64,000 nt of DNA from an uncultured bacterium (GCA_902761735.1 CACWLL010000001.1:62001-126000); one strand, 5' to 3'. Counted from the stretch's first letter, positions 34,872 through 44,419 are shown. Made by a program: numbers and translations. The notes: a model not told the origin generated them from the letters alone.

Positions 34872-34903
34872 AAAAAATAGGTCGGGCTGAAGCTCGACCT
34901 ATT
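34872..34903 (-). terminator. terminator of the following minus-strand gene
   Basis: AAATAGGTCGGGCT / AGCTCGACCTATTT inverted repeat with a U tract on the minus strand, 19 bases beyond the stop of the 154-residue protein. Confidence 0.8.
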
Positions 34904-34921
34904 TGGTTGTTTATTCTTTTA

Positions 34922-35386
34922 CTACTTATTTGTCAACATTTTATCAAAATCTTTTATGTCCTCAATAGCTTTTGCCAAGATATCTTCCGAAGTTTCTTTT
35001 GGGGCAACAAATAATAAATCTTCGCCGGCTTTTGGCACACTTCCGGCTCTTCGCCTAACTCCATTTTGTACATTACCAAGCGTTAAAAATCTATATTTTT
35101 TATTTTTCTTGCCAAATTCAAACGTTACTGTATCATTTTGAGCAAATTTGTCAAATTTTGATGTTTTTTGGGTGCGATAATAAACATCCAAAATTTCATC
35201 AGCTTTAAAGAAATCTAATATTTTCCCAATCAAACTTTTTGGAGTTCCTTCTTTTAAAAAGGTATCTATTGCTTCACTTTTACATATTGCATCATGTATT
35301 TTATCAGGAAAATTTTCAGGCTTGTTGATTTTTAAATATCGAGCGCTAAATGAAATATTATTTGTATCGTTTATAGAATTAATCAT
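34922..35386 (-). CDS. leaderless protein with N-terminal F-S-A motif
   Basis: 154 residues, no signal peptide. N-I-S-F-S-A-R-Y at residues 10-17 is the short motif shared with other small proteins of the window. A single globular domain follows, with a basic patch (K-K-N-K-K-Y-R-F) in the middle. AAGGAAGG precedes the ATG. Family not recognised; likely specific to the lineage. Confidence 0.65.
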   Translation of the reverse strand: MINSINDTNNISFSARYLKINKPENFPDKIHDAICKSEAIDTFLKEGTPKSLIGKILDFFKADEILDVYYRTQKTSKFDKFAQNDTVTFEFGKKNKKYRFLTLGNVQNGVRRRAGSVPKAGEDLLFVAPKETSEDILAKAIEDIKDFDKMLTNK

Positions 35387-35596
35387 GTTTTACCTTCCTT
35401 TTCATATTATTCTGTACATAAATAAAACTTATAATAAAATTTTTTTGCTAGCATGATTAAATTATATTTTATAAATTTTTATATCGAGACACGTCACAAC
35501 ATAATAGTTTACGCTAATTTATATTTGTAGCACAGTGAAATAACCAGTTTTTCAAATTCATGATAGAATAGTCTTATACAAACGAAAGGGGTTTTT

Positions 35597-36100
35597 ATGC
35601 AAAAAAGATTATTAATTCTTGGCGGGCTTATGGTTTGTATGGCTGTTTTGACACAAGCCGTATACGCTTTGGGTGATGACACAATGGCTTTAAAAAGAAA
35701 TTTGAAAGTGTTTACTAAGGGAGAACCTATTCCTTATCCTATTCCTAACGGAACAACCATTGAGTGTTACGCTACAAAATTAGATGGCAGTATTGATGCA
35801 TTTAGCGAGTATAATGATTATTTTTACATGAAAGACGGAGCTTTATATTCTGATTCTATGAAAAAAATATACAAGCCTGACGCTAAAAATCATATGAAAA
35901 AACTAAAAAATGTTAAACTTGTAGACGGAACAACTATTCAAATGTATGATCCGCTTTTTGAATGGTCTATGAGGCATCATAAACGTGTTGTTAAAATCAA
36001 TAAAGACACCGGAGTATATTTTATGAAAGGGATGCAAGATAATTGGAGATGGTACAGAAATATCATTGCAACAGGTTATTGCAGAGTGGTTAAACCGTAA
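35597..36100 (+). CDS. secreted hypothetical protein
   Basis: 167 residues with a Sec signal peptide (basic MQKR, hydrophobic LLILGGLMVCMAVL, likely cleavage after V-Y-A). The mature part is beta-rich and looks like two related halves (N-G-T-T-I-E-C-Y and D-G-T-T-I-Q-M-Y, each following a K-rich stretch). Function unknown. AAAGGGG precedes the ATG. Confidence 0.75.
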   Translation: MQKRLLILGGLMVCMAVLTQAVYALGDDTMALKRNLKVFTKGEPIPYPIPNGTTIECYATKLDGSIDAFSEYNDYFYMKDGALYSDSMKKIYKPDAKNHMKKLKNVKLVDGTTIQMYDPLFEWSMRHHKRVVKINKDTGVYFMKGMQDNWRWYRNIIATGYCRVVKP

Positions 36101-36135
36101 AATATCAGAGGCATACTTGGATAATATTTAATAAT

Positions 36136-36163
36136 AAAGGGTGTATCAAAAGATACATCCTTT
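36136..36163 (+). terminator. terminator
   Basis: AAAGG(G)TGTATC / GATACATCCTTT hairpin followed by T-rich sequence, about 35 bases after the secreted protein gene. Confidence 0.75.
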
Positions 36164-36199
36164 ATTTTATACATAATTTATGAGCAAAGCGGGTCATTA

Positions 36200-37042
36200 T
36201 TATTGAGTGTATTCCTTTATTTTATCAAGTTTCTGAGTGCAGTCAGATACCCCTAAGTCATACATGCTTTGCAATTTCTTTGTATTTTTTTCCACTCGTT
36301 TTATTTTAATTAACTCCGACGGACGCAAGACAATAATTTTATTTTCTGACTCATATTTTTCTATTAAATCCATTGTTTCATTATATTCTTTGTAATAATT
36401 TTTTGCAGTCTCCACCAAGTTTGGATAATTCCCGTAAACAAGCCTATATGGAAGATAAGATTTTTTCTTTCTGTAGCCCGTAGGCCTTGTTAATACAACT
36501 ATAATTTTTTCACAATTTGTTTCAAGTACCTTCTTGAAAGGAACCGCATCACTCATTGCCCCATCCAAATACAGCTTCCCGTCTATTTCAACAGGTTTTG
36601 ATACAAAAGGCATAGAACCTGATGCTCTAAAATATTCCATATCTTTTTGAGCATCATCAATCTTTATATATTCCGGCTTACCTGTCTGCAAATTAGTCAC
36701 AACAGTATAAAAATCGACAGGATTGCTTCGGTATGTTTCAAAATCAAGTTTATCCAATTCATAAACAAGCTTATTAAAACAAAACTCTCTGTTCATTATA
36801 TCCCCCGTTGTAAAAAGCGAATATAATCCCATATAATTCTTTTCATGTGCGTATTTTAAATTGTATCTTAAAGCTCGTCCTATTTGGCGTGATTTATAAT
36901 TCAAACCAAACAAAGCCCCTGCAGATACACCATATATAACATCAACATTTATATTATTTTTCATAAAAACATCAAGAACACCTGCTGAATACAAGCCTCT
37001 CATTGCTCCGCCTTCTAATATTAATGTTGTTTTATTCACCAT
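36200..37042 (-). CDS. patatin-like phospholipase
   Basis: 280 residues. Oxyanion-hole motif G-G-A-M-R-G and nucleophile elbow G-V-S-A-G are within the first 45 residues, and the catalytic dyad partner is in L-D-G-A-M-S-D-A. These define bacterial patatin-like (YjjU/RssA type) lipid acyl hydrolases. No signal peptide, so it is cytoplasmic or exported by another route. The start has AGGGA upstream; an ATG seven codons earlier has none. Confidence 0.9.
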   Translation of the reverse strand: MVNKTTLILEGGAMRGLYSAGVLDVFMKNNINVDVIYGVSAGALFGLNYKSRQIGRALRYNLKYAHEKNYMGLYSLFTTGDIMNREFCFNKLVYELDKLDFETYRSNPVDFYTVVTNLQTGKPEYIKIDDAQKDMEYFRASGSMPFVSKPVEIDGKLYLDGAMSDAVPFKKVLETNCEKIIVVLTRPTGYRKKKSYLPYRLVYGNYPNLVETAKNYYKEYNETMDLIEKYESENKIIVLRPSELIKIKRVEKNTKKLQSMYDLGVSDCTQKLDKIKEYTQ

Positions 37043-37071
37043 TGTATTTTCCCTACTTACCATTTTACAAT

Positions 37072-37107
37072 AAAAAAAACACCGTATAAATATTACGGTG
37101 TTTTTTA
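37072..37107. terminator. bidirectional-looking terminator
   Basis: AAAAAACACCGTA / TACGGTGTTTTTT inverted repeat between two minus-strand genes; it ends the gene on its right. Confidence 0.85.
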
Positions 37108-37851
37108 TTAAACCTTGGCTTGATTTTTGGGACTAAACAAATTTAAACTTTTTGTCAATTCCAAAAAATCGTCTATCTGATTTTGATTTTCCTCAAAATC
37201 AACGGCTCCTGACGTAATTATCTGTTCGGCTTTATCCAAGTATTCCGGTTTATTTACGACTCTTCTTTGCATTCCCGGAATTTGAATTAATTGACTGAAC
37301 ACTCTGCCGTTTACAGATTTTGTTTCAACAACTGTTCCAACCGGCATTTCAAATTCTTCTTCGTTAATTCTCATTTTCCCGCCATTAGAAAACGAAACAT
37401 AACTAATTTGCGAACCATCATTAAAACTTATCTCCTGCTGCCTTATCCCGTCATCAAGAGCCTTACATTTAATCTCAACGGGCTTTTTCTTATATGATGC
37501 TGATACTACATCAGATGAAGCTGAAACTAAATCATTAAGTTCAGGATTTATATATGCGGTATACTCCGGTAAAAGTTTCTCATATACACTATCAATTTCC
37601 GCTGAACGATTAATTTCAGCAGCAAGTCTTACAATATTTGCTTCATTAGACTTCATAACAGCGGTACAAGTACGTTCTTCTGATGAACGTGGCTTAGAAT
37701 CAGAATAATTAAATTCATCACCCGTGTCATCATACAACCATCTTGCCTGCCTACGAGGCTTGCGCGGCACAAGCAGACTCACCCTTGAGCCAAATTCTCT
37801 AATTGTAGTTTTTACATCCGTAAATGAGATATTATCAATACGAAAAATCAT
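37108..37851 (-). CDS. hypothetical leaderless protein
   Basis: 247 residues, no signal peptide or membrane segment. Begins F-R-I-D-N-I-S-F-T-D. Residues 25-60 are basic and arginine-rich, the middle is strand-rich (I-S-F-N-D-G-S-Q-I-S-Y, then M-R-I-N-E-E-E-F), and the tail is acidic and helical. I do not recognise the family. Confidence 0.65.
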   Translation of the reverse strand: MIFRIDNISFTDVKTTIREFGSRVSLLVPRKPRRQARWLYDDTGDEFNYSDSKPRSSEERTCTAVMKSNEANIVRLAAEINRSAEIDSVYEKLLPEYTAYINPELNDLVSASSDVVSASYKKKPVEIKCKALDDGIRQQEISFNDGSQISYVSFSNGGKMRINEEEFEMPVGTVVETKSVNGRVFSQLIQIPGMQRRVVNKPEYLDKAEQIITSGAVDFEENQNQIDDFLELTKSLNLFSPKNQAKV

Positions 37852-38159
37852 CTTATCTCTTTCTCTTTATAGCTTAAGCACTTTTATATATTAACTATAA
37901 AAATTTTTATTATATATAATTGACATATTATATAAATATTGTTACAATAATTTACAAAATTATAATAATTTTATAGTTATTAAAAAATTTATTATAAAAA
38001 ATATCAATAAGCCTTAAAAAATTTAACATGCACGGATAGTTCAACTTATATGGACATAAGCAAAATCTAATACCTAATAAAAATTCACCCATTTTACCTA
38101 TTTGATAGATTATCATTTTTATGATATATTTAACCAATAATCAGTTTAGGAGATATATA
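37852..38159. other. AT-rich gene-free stretch
   Basis: Very AT-rich. An AGGAG at 38148-38152 belongs to the following gene. Otherwise only weak -10-like boxes for the diverging genes; nothing else supportable. Confidence 0.6.
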
Positions 38160-38609
38160 TTGAGAAAGTTCGCTATAACTTTTGTATCAGCTATAATATT
38201 ATCGGTTGTACCTGCTATATCAGTTACTGCGGATAACGTGAAACAGGCTATTATTAAACAATCAGTTGCAATGGGGGTTGAACCCGCAATTATGCTTAGT
38301 ATAGCAAAAACAGAATCCGGATTTCGCCAAGACGTAAAGGGGGCTTCGGGTAATGTCGGAGTATTTCAGTTATATCCTGCGACAGCAAAATCTATGGGTT
38401 ATAATGCATATAATTTAGACGAAAACATTAAAGCAGGCATAACATATTATAAAAATATGTATAAGCATTTTGGGTCTATGGAAATGGCCGTTGCAGCATA
38501 TAACAGCGGACCGGAAGCCGTCAAAAAAGCAAACGGGGTTCCCGCTCATTCAAGAAGCTTTGTTAACCGTATAATGAAGGATTACAGGTATTACAAAGCT
38601 CAAAAATAG
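38160..38609 (+). CDS. secreted lytic transglycosylase (SLT domain)
   Basis: 149 residues. Signal peptide with cleavage near V-T-A, then a compact SLT lysozyme-like domain: A-K-T-E-S-G-F with catalytic E52, G-N-V-G-V-F-Q-L, and A-A-Y-N-S-G-P. Cuts peptidoglycan in the periplasm. I use TTG, which has AGGAG seven bases before it and gives a clean signal peptide (M-R-K-F); an ATG 13 codons earlier lacks both. Confidence 0.9.
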   Translation: MRKFAITFVSAIILSVVPAISVTADNVKQAIIKQSVAMGVEPAIMLSIAKTESGFRQDVKGASGNVGVFQLYPATAKSMGYNAYNLDENIKAGITYYKNMYKHFGSMEMAVAAYNSGPEAVKKANGVPAHSRSFVNRIMKDYRYYKAQK

Positions 38610-38739
38610 CGGAAAGTGTACAAAATACTCTATTTCAATATCGTTACATCTGCCCTGTCAGGGGTTGAAATAGGTATAAAATACGTTATAATAATAATAG
38701 CAGTTAAAAATACTGCATTATGTTCATCAAATCGAATGG

Positions 38740-38762
38740 AAAGGGGCGACGAGCCCCTTTTC
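38740..38762 (+). terminator. terminator, convergent genes
   Basis: AAAGGGGC / GCCCCTTTT hairpin between the transglycosylase and the convergent minus-strand gene. Confidence 0.8.
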
Positions 38763-39230
38763 TTATGCTCTGATTTTCTTTAAAAACTTTCTAAAGGCTT
38801 GACGGCATTTACGCATATACAATCTGTAAAGCGGTAATGGTTTTACTTTTCCAAAAACTACCCTTTTTTGTTTTATTAAAAATTTTTTAATTTTTCCCGT
38901 TCTCTTGTATAACTCGTTATTAAATTTGTTGTTAAATATTTCCCTTTTTGCTTTTATTGCAGGAAAAGTTAACATTAATCTTATATTATTTCTATAAAAT
39001 TTCGGAGCAATATAAGCTGAAGAACTTTGTTCAGCTCTTGCAATAAGCCCTCTTACCGGACAAGCAATACAATCATCAAAATGTGCCAGATTACCCGCAA
39101 TGTCCCCTTCGTACGCAGGCAACGCTCTATCAAGCTCAATATGAGCGATATATGCATTATGTCTTATTTTATCTATAGTATTAGTCTTAGATGCAGAAGG
39201 ATATATTAACATATTAATATCAAAACACAT
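38763..39230 (-). CDS. hypothetical basic protein
   Basis: 155 residues from the ATG chosen; the start is uncertain because no good ribosome site is visible. The N-terminal half has A-H-F-D-D-C-I-A-C-P-V-R, the C-terminal half is strongly basic and helical. No signal peptide. TGCTAGCAAAAAAA directly upstream also occurs before the 34922 gene. Confidence 0.55.
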   Translation of the reverse strand: MCFDINMLIYPSASKTNTIDKIRHNAYIAHIELDRALPAYEGDIAGNLAHFDDCIACPVRGLIARAEQSSSAYIAPKFYRNNIRLMLTFPAIKAKREIFNNKFNNELYKRTGKIKKFLIKQKRVVFGKVKPLPLYRLYMRKCRQAFRKFLKKIRA

Positions 39231-39342
39231 AAAATTTTTTTTTGCTAGCACAATAAATAAAAGTTTTAAAAAATATACAAAAATTTTTCTTGCATATTTT
39301 TTCTGATAATTGTATAAATAAATATGGAATAGAGGAAAAAGT

Positions 39343-40692
39343 ATGAATAATTATTTAAATAATGTTTTAACAAACGTAAAAGCAAAAAATATCAATGAGC
39401 CGGAATTTATACAGGCCGTTAATGAGGTTTTATCTTCGGTAGAGCCTATATTAGATGTTCACAAAGACTATGAAGATTTGTCTATACTTGAACGCATGGT
39501 TGAACCTGAGCGTATCATAATGTTCAGAGTACCTTGGGTTGACGATAATGGGAAAATTATCGTTAACAGAGGGTATAGAGTTCAATTCAGTTCACTTATA
39601 GGACCATATAAAGGCGGATTGCGTTTCCATCCCAGCGTTAATTTAAGCATAATTAAATTTTTGGGTTTTGAACAAATTTTTAAAAATGCTTTGACAGGAT
39701 TGCCTATCGGCGGTGCAAAGGGTGGGAGTGATTTCGATCCAAAAGGTAAATCTGATGCTGAGGTTATGAGATTTTGCCAAAGCTTTATGACGGAGTTATA
39801 CAGACATATAGGACAAGATGTAGATGTACCTGCCGGCGATATAGGCGTAGGCGGCAGAGAAATAGGGTACCTTTTCGGACAATATAAACGCATTAGAGAT
39901 GCATACGAAGGGGGAGTATTAACCGGTAAAGACATCTGCTATGGCGGCTCATTAGCAAGGAAAGAAGCAACCGGATACGGTTTGCTGTTTTATATGAGAG
40001 AAATGCTAGCAGCTCACGGTAAAAATCTTGAAGGCAAAAGTATCATCATATCAGGGTCAGGTAATGTTGCTATATATGCTGCAGAAAAAGCAACCCAAAT
40101 GGGTGCTAAAGTTGTTGCAATGAGCGACTCTAACGGTGCTATCTTTGATAAAAACGGTATTGATTTAGATTTGGTTAAACAAATTAAAGAAGTCGAACGC
40201 GGACGTATTAAAGAATACTTGAGAGTTCATTCTGACGCTTTATATACCGAAAGCGCACCTGATTGCTCACCTATTTGGGGGTATCGTGCAGATATTGCAT
40301 TACCTTGTGCAACTCAAAACGATATTAAACTTGAAGATGCAAAAAAACTTGTAGCAAGCGGTATTATGGCTGTCGGGGAAGGTGCAAATATGCCATGTAC
40401 ATATGATGCGATTGAATATTTCCAAAAGAACGGAGTTCTTGTTGCACCGGCAAAAGCAGCTAATGCAGGAGGGGTAGCAACCTCTGCAATAGAAATGTCT
40501 CAAAACAGCATAAGATATTATTATACATTTGAAGAAGTAGAAAGAAAACTTGAAAATATTATGATAAATATTTTCAATGAATGTAAATCTGCTGCCAATA
40601 CATATAATTTAGGTTCAAATTATGTTGCCGGGGCAAATATTGCAGCCTTCAAAAAGTTAGCGGAAGCTATGAAAATGCAAGGTGTTGTATAA
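39343..40692 (+). CDS. gdhA: NADP-type glutamate dehydrogenase
   Basis: Converts 2-oxoglutarate and ammonia to glutamate. 449 residues, the hexameric bacterial type. Substrate site P-I-G-G-A-K-G-G-S-D-F-D-P-K (about 123-136), catalytic region P-A-G-D-I-G-V-G-G-R-E, and Rossmann motif I-S-G-S-G-N-V-A around 235. GAGG lies before the ATG and a terminator follows, so it is transcribed alone. Confidence 0.96.
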   Translation: MNNYLNNVLTNVKAKNINEPEFIQAVNEVLSSVEPILDVHKDYEDLSILERMVEPERIIMFRVPWVDDNGKIIVNRGYRVQFSSLIGPYKGGLRFHPSVNLSIIKFLGFEQIFKNALTGLPIGGAKGGSDFDPKGKSDAEVMRFCQSFMTELYRHIGQDVDVPAGDIGVGGREIGYLFGQYKRIRDAYEGGVLTGKDICYGGSLARKEATGYGLLFYMREMLAAHGKNLEGKSIIISGSGNVAIYAAEKATQMGAKVVAMSDSNGAIFDKNGIDLDLVKQIKEVERGRIKEYLRVHSDALYTESAPDCSPIWGYRADIALPCATQNDIKLEDAKKLVASGIMAVGEGANMPCTYDAIEYFQKNGVLVAPAKAANAGGVATSAIEMSQNSIRYYYTFEEVERKLENIMINIFNECKSAANTYNLGSNYVAGANIAAFKKLAEAMKMQGVV

Positions 40693-40709
40693 TAAGAATA
40701 CATATATAT

Positions 40710-40745
40710 AAAAAAGATGCAGAGGTAACCTCTGCATCTTTTTTT
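40710..40745. terminator. terminator between convergent gdhA and DedA genes
   Basis: AAAAAAGATGCAGAGG / CCTCTGCATCTTTTTT perfect inverted repeat, usable from both sides. Confidence 0.9.
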
Positions 40746-41370
40746 AGCTTTCTTTTAAATTCTTAAAATGTTTGTACACATACAGACAGCCCAAAACTAA
40801 AAAGATTCCGATAATTAACGCATCAAATTTATGCCAAATATGCTTGAAAGCCTCGATATTTTGCCCCATTTTAACACCTACATATATCAGCAAATAACTC
40901 CAAACAAGAGAACCTAAAAAAGTAAAAGTAAAGAAAAATCTCTTTTTTGCTCTCAAAATTCCTGCAGGAAGTGAAATAAAAGTTCGGACAACAGGTAACA
41001 TTCGGCACAAGAAAAACGCCCAATCTCCATATTTATCTACCCATTTATCAGCTTCTTGCAAATCTTTATTTGATACAAGAAAATATTTCCCATATTTTTC
41101 TACAAAAGTTCTGCCGCCGAAATATCCAATATAATATGACGGCAAAGAACCCAAGACACATCCGATAGCACTTGCAAAAGCTGCTACGTGAAAATTCATT
41201 TCTCCTTTACTCACAATATATCCTGCAAACGGTAAAACAGCCTCGCTCGGTAACGGAATATTACAAGACTCGATAGCCATTAAAAGTGCAACACCCGCAG
41301 GTCCAAGCTGAGTAACAACGTGCTCTATCCAACTAATCAGGTGAGCCAACAATAAATTTATATATTCCAT
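40744..41370 (-). CDS. DedA family membrane protein
   Basis: 208 residues with the DedA/VTT pattern: P-L-P-S-E-A-V-L-P-F-A-G near residue 36, a G-x-x-x-G-Y-x-x-G motif around 80, and F-L-C-R-M-L-P-V-V-R-T-F-I-S-L-P-A-G about 120-137. Known members act as undecaprenyl-phosphate or lipid flippases. Its ATG directly follows the stop of the PLD-like gene, so the three minus-strand genes form an operon. Confidence 0.92.
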   Translation of the reverse strand: MEYINLLLAHLISWIEHVVTQLGPAGVALLMAIESCNIPLPSEAVLPFAGYIVSKGEMNFHVAAFASAIGCVLGSLPSYYIGYFGGRTFVEKYGKYFLVSNKDLQEADKWVDKYGDWAFFLCRMLPVVRTFISLPAGILRAKKRFFFTFTFLGSLVWSYLLIYVGVKMGQNIEAFKHIWHKFDALIIGIFLVLGCLYVYKHFKNLKES

Positions 41371-43212
41371 TTACTTTCTCCTCTTTGTATTACTTTTACA
41401 ACCGCTATCAGCATTATCAATTTTACCATCAAAATTATTATCAATACCATCATAGCATGAGCCGACAGAATCTTTACCCTCAGGTCTTATATAAGTTGTT
41501 AAATATTTATCGGGTATTCTTGCCCACAAATATTTAAAGAAATCTCTGTACAAAACGGCTAACTTTGAATTTTTTATAACAATTAAATTTTCATCATTTT
41601 TATTTTCTCCGCTATATGAGAAATTTTCCGAACCGACAACTAAGTACTCATCATCGGCTATAATAGATTTTGCATGCATTTTACCGGCGTAATTTTCTAC
41701 CTTTAACGGGATATTAGCTTTCCGTAATTCACTGAAAGCCTTTGTTTTGGTATTGTTTGCATCAATGATTATCTTTACATCAACACCACGATTATGTGCA
41801 TTTATAAGTTCATTTTTTATACCATCATGACTGATTAAAAATGTTGGGACATAAACATACTTTTTACTTTTCCTTATAATTGGCACTACACCTTCTGTTA
41901 ACCCCTTGTCTTGCGGAGAAAAATATATCGAAAGAGAACTCGTACCGCTTATTATATCAACATTATTTTTTGAGGACATTTTTTGCGTATGGAATTTACC
42001 CTTATACATTTGGTTAAATTCTTTTTCAAACAAATCTGCGACTTGTCTTGAATTAATAATTAATGTACTGTTCTGATTAAATCCCGATAAACCTGTTGCA
42101 GAAAAATTCATAGAACCCGTATAAACTTTTTGACCATCAAATATTGCAAATTTATTATGCATCAGCATATTTGTTAATTTCGTATTATTTTCAACCTCAT
42201 CAGACCGCAGATTTTTAAATTTTGAGAGGAACGATTGCGTTTCCGAATAATAATTCTCACGTTTCGCATTGGTATCATATATCATTCTAATTTCGACTCC
42301 GCGTTTTTGAGCTAAATCAAAAGCTTTTACCACTGCAGGAATTTCAGCCCAACCATACGCAGCTACATCTATGGATTTCTTTGACGAATTAATACAATTG
42401 ACAAATTCTTTGCAAACTGCATGGTTACAATTTTTATCCGGTTTTATTATACGAGTAAAATCAGTCAGAATAAGAGTAATATTTTCATTAGTTATTTTAC
42501 CGGGTGGAGGCGGGATATCCGGAATAGAACCATAAACACTGTTTGAATCTTCGATACCCGAATTTTTTGAATTTATATGCCTATTCACATGACAAAACTG
42601 ACAAGGTTTAGCATCCTTAGGCACTTCTGCCGCGGGAATTATAATTGCATCATGTGCAATCTGTCCGTATTTACAGTCAATAGTATGGTATTTGCCGCTA
42701 TGATGATTTAAAATTACAAGCTTTAACTTTTCAGCCTTCTCTTTAATTTCGTTAAATTTTATTTCATTTAGCAGCTTGAAATTTTTTGCATCAATTGCAA
42801 ATCCGGAATTTTTTAATTCCTTATTATAACTGCTATCTTCCACATATATATTTGCGTATCTGCATTCCGGAGTAACCACCTCTGTCGGCTCAATTTTTAC
42901 TTTTTTATAATCAAGAAATTTATGAGCAAAGTCATCTGCCAAATATCCTATTGCAAGAGATTGCCCATAAGTAAGCCCGTTTTCCTTTGCGGCAATATCA
43001 GAGTTCTTTGAAGAATCTGCCGTAAATGTAATAATATCAGGAACACAAAAAGTTTCATTTTCATCAACCAATTTGTTTCCATTAGTATCAATTTGAATCA
43101 TTGTTGGAGTTATAACATTTAACACCGTAGCATTTCGCCCAATCAATATCTGATATACGGCAAATAACACAAACAATATTAATATTATAATCGCTGATAT
43201 TTTTTCTCTCAT
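41371..43212 (-). CDS. phospholipase D-like protein with Ada-type Cys motif and calcium-type tail
   Basis: 613 residues. An N-terminal membrane or signal segment (7-25) sends it out of the cytoplasm. Two complete HKD motifs, H352-x-K354-x4-D359 and H513-x-K515-x4-D520, make one PLD active site. Between 165 and 207 lies Y-H-T-I-D-C then C-Q-F-C, the Y-H-x3-C...C-x2-C motif found in other secreted nuclease-like proteins. The start (I-D-T-N-G-N-K-L-V-D-E-N-E) and tail (C-Y-D-G-I-D-N-N-F-D-G-K-I-D) look like calcium loops. Substrate may be phospholipid or DNA. The start overlaps the YdjC stop by one base. Confidence 0.88.
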   Translation of the reverse strand: MREKISAIIILILFVLFAVYQILIGRNATVLNVITPTMIQIDTNGNKLVDENETFCVPDIITFTADSSKNSDIAAKENGLTYGQSLAIGYLADDFAHKFLDYKKVKIEPTEVVTPECRYANIYVEDSSYNKELKNSGFAIDAKNFKLLNEIKFNEIKEKAEKLKLVILNHHSGKYHTIDCKYGQIAHDAIIIPAAEVPKDAKPCQFCHVNRHINSKNSGIEDSNSVYGSIPDIPPPPGKITNENITLILTDFTRIIKPDKNCNHAVCKEFVNCINSSKKSIDVAAYGWAEIPAVVKAFDLAQKRGVEIRMIYDTNAKRENYYSETQSFLSKFKNLRSDEVENNTKLTNMLMHNKFAIFDGQKVYTGSMNFSATGLSGFNQNSTLIINSRQVADLFEKEFNQMYKGKFHTQKMSSKNNVDIISGTSSLSIYFSPQDKGLTEGVVPIIRKSKKYVYVPTFLISHDGIKNELINAHNRGVDVKIIIDANNTKTKAFSELRKANIPLKVENYAGKMHAKSIIADDEYLVVGSENFSYSGENKNDENLIVIKNSKLAVLYRDFFKYLWARIPDKYLTTYIRPEGKDSVGSCYDGIDNNFDGKIDNADSGCKSNTKRRK

Positions 43213-44051
43213 TATTTATAATTATGGTTAACTATATCGTATCCCATTCTTGCGATGCTATCCTCAAGCAATTTATTTTGAGTAAGTTTAAATTCTTTAG
43301 AATACTTATCATTCAAACTTCTCAGATAACTTCTAGGGTGAATAACGCCTTCTACAATAATATTATCCGTATCGGAAACAATTTTTAAGCCATACTCAAG
43401 AACTTTTGAATCCATTACTCCTTTGTATGTAAGGCCTACCATAAAATCATTTATATTTAACCCGTAACTTCTTGCGACGGTTTTATTCTTCTTTGCCCAA
43501 GAATTTATTTTAATTGTTTTCGGGATATTACCGATAACATTGATATTTACAATATGTTTTATATCCGGAACTATAAATAATTCCTCAACTGGAACTCTTA
43601 TATTAGGTATTTTATATTCTTCCGCCAATTTACAAACCAACTCAAAAACCTCAGGAATAGAATGTAAATTATTAACTTCATTGATATGAGATATAACAGT
43701 AACACCGAGACATTTTTCAATTTGCGCTCGAATTTCTTTCTCTAAATCACTTATTACATCGCTTCTGTCAGTCATATTAGCTAATTTTGACAATGATAAG
43801 CAAAAAGAGCTTTGCTCGTTAGTTAGAGTTCGCACACTTGTTAACGATTTACCATATGATAAATTCAAATTTACACCAACCGTAAGTTTTTGGCATTCCG
43901 GAAGGATTTCCGTAATAGCAGTACTGAAAGATTCTCCATTTGGGAGAAGAGATGCACTTTTAACAAAACCGTTATTATATCCGTTTAGAACTGCTCTGTT
44001 TGAATCTTGCGAACACCCAAATTCGTCGGCGCAAAGAATAAATTTTTTCAT
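43212..44051 (-). CDS. YdjC/ChbG-family carbohydrate deacetylase
   Basis: 279 residues. A-D-E-F-G near residue 9 is the metal-binding DDxG-type motif of YdjC deacetylases (second residue D, third E here), with H-I-N-E-V-N-N-L-H further on and I-H-P-R-S-Y-L near the C-terminus. Known members remove acetyl groups from chito-oligosaccharides. The start has AAGGG and AGGA upstream; the longer frame runs into the SRP RNA promoter region. First gene of a three-gene operon. Confidence 0.85.
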   Translation of the reverse strand: MKKFILCADEFGCSQDSNRAVLNGYNNGFVKSASLLPNGESFSTAITEILPECQKLTVGVNLNLSYGKSLTSVRTLTNEQSSFCLSLSKLANMTDRSDVISDLEKEIRAQIEKCLGVTVISHINEVNNLHSIPEVFELVCKLAEEYKIPNIRVPVEELFIVPDIKHIVNINVIGNIPKTIKINSWAKKNKTVARSYGLNINDFMVGLTYKGVMDSKVLEYGLKIVSDTDNIIVEGVIHPRSYLRSLNDKYSKEFKLTQNKLLEDSIARMGYDIVNHNYK

Positions 44052-44144
44052 CCTACAACCCTTCAAATCATCGTTAATATTATAACGCTTATAATAATTG
44101 AATGCAAGCAGACTTGATAACACATTTTTTTATGTTAATATAAT

Positions 44145-44407
44145 AAAGCCGTACTCCACGGGGAAATGCAATCCCTCGACCCGAAGCTGATGCGGGGTGC
44201 AGAGCCTGTTGTGAGGATTTGATAATAGTATATTGATAAAGCGATTTTTGCAGATAGCCGAATTTATTTTGGCGTAAGCTGTCGAACCGTGTCAGGATGG
44301 AAACATAGCAGCACTAAGGCAATACTTGCGGGTAAGGTACCTTCGGAAGGAGAAAATGCCTTTTGATAATATTATTGTTTTATTCGATAGACAGTGGTAC
44401 GGCTTTT
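44145..44407 (+). ncRNA. ffs: signal recognition particle RNA, long form
   Basis: The S-domain signature is clear at about 44295-44316: GTCAGGATGGAAACATAGCA followed by GC, with the GGAA tetraloop and the AGCAGC internal loop that bind Ffh. The ends pair (AAAGCCGTAC with GTACGGCTTT), defining a transcript of about 263 bases, much longer than the 4.5S RNA of proteobacteria. The extra 5' half (around 44160-44230) is consistent with an Alu-type domain. Confidence 0.85.
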
Positions 44408-44419
44408 AATATATATTTT

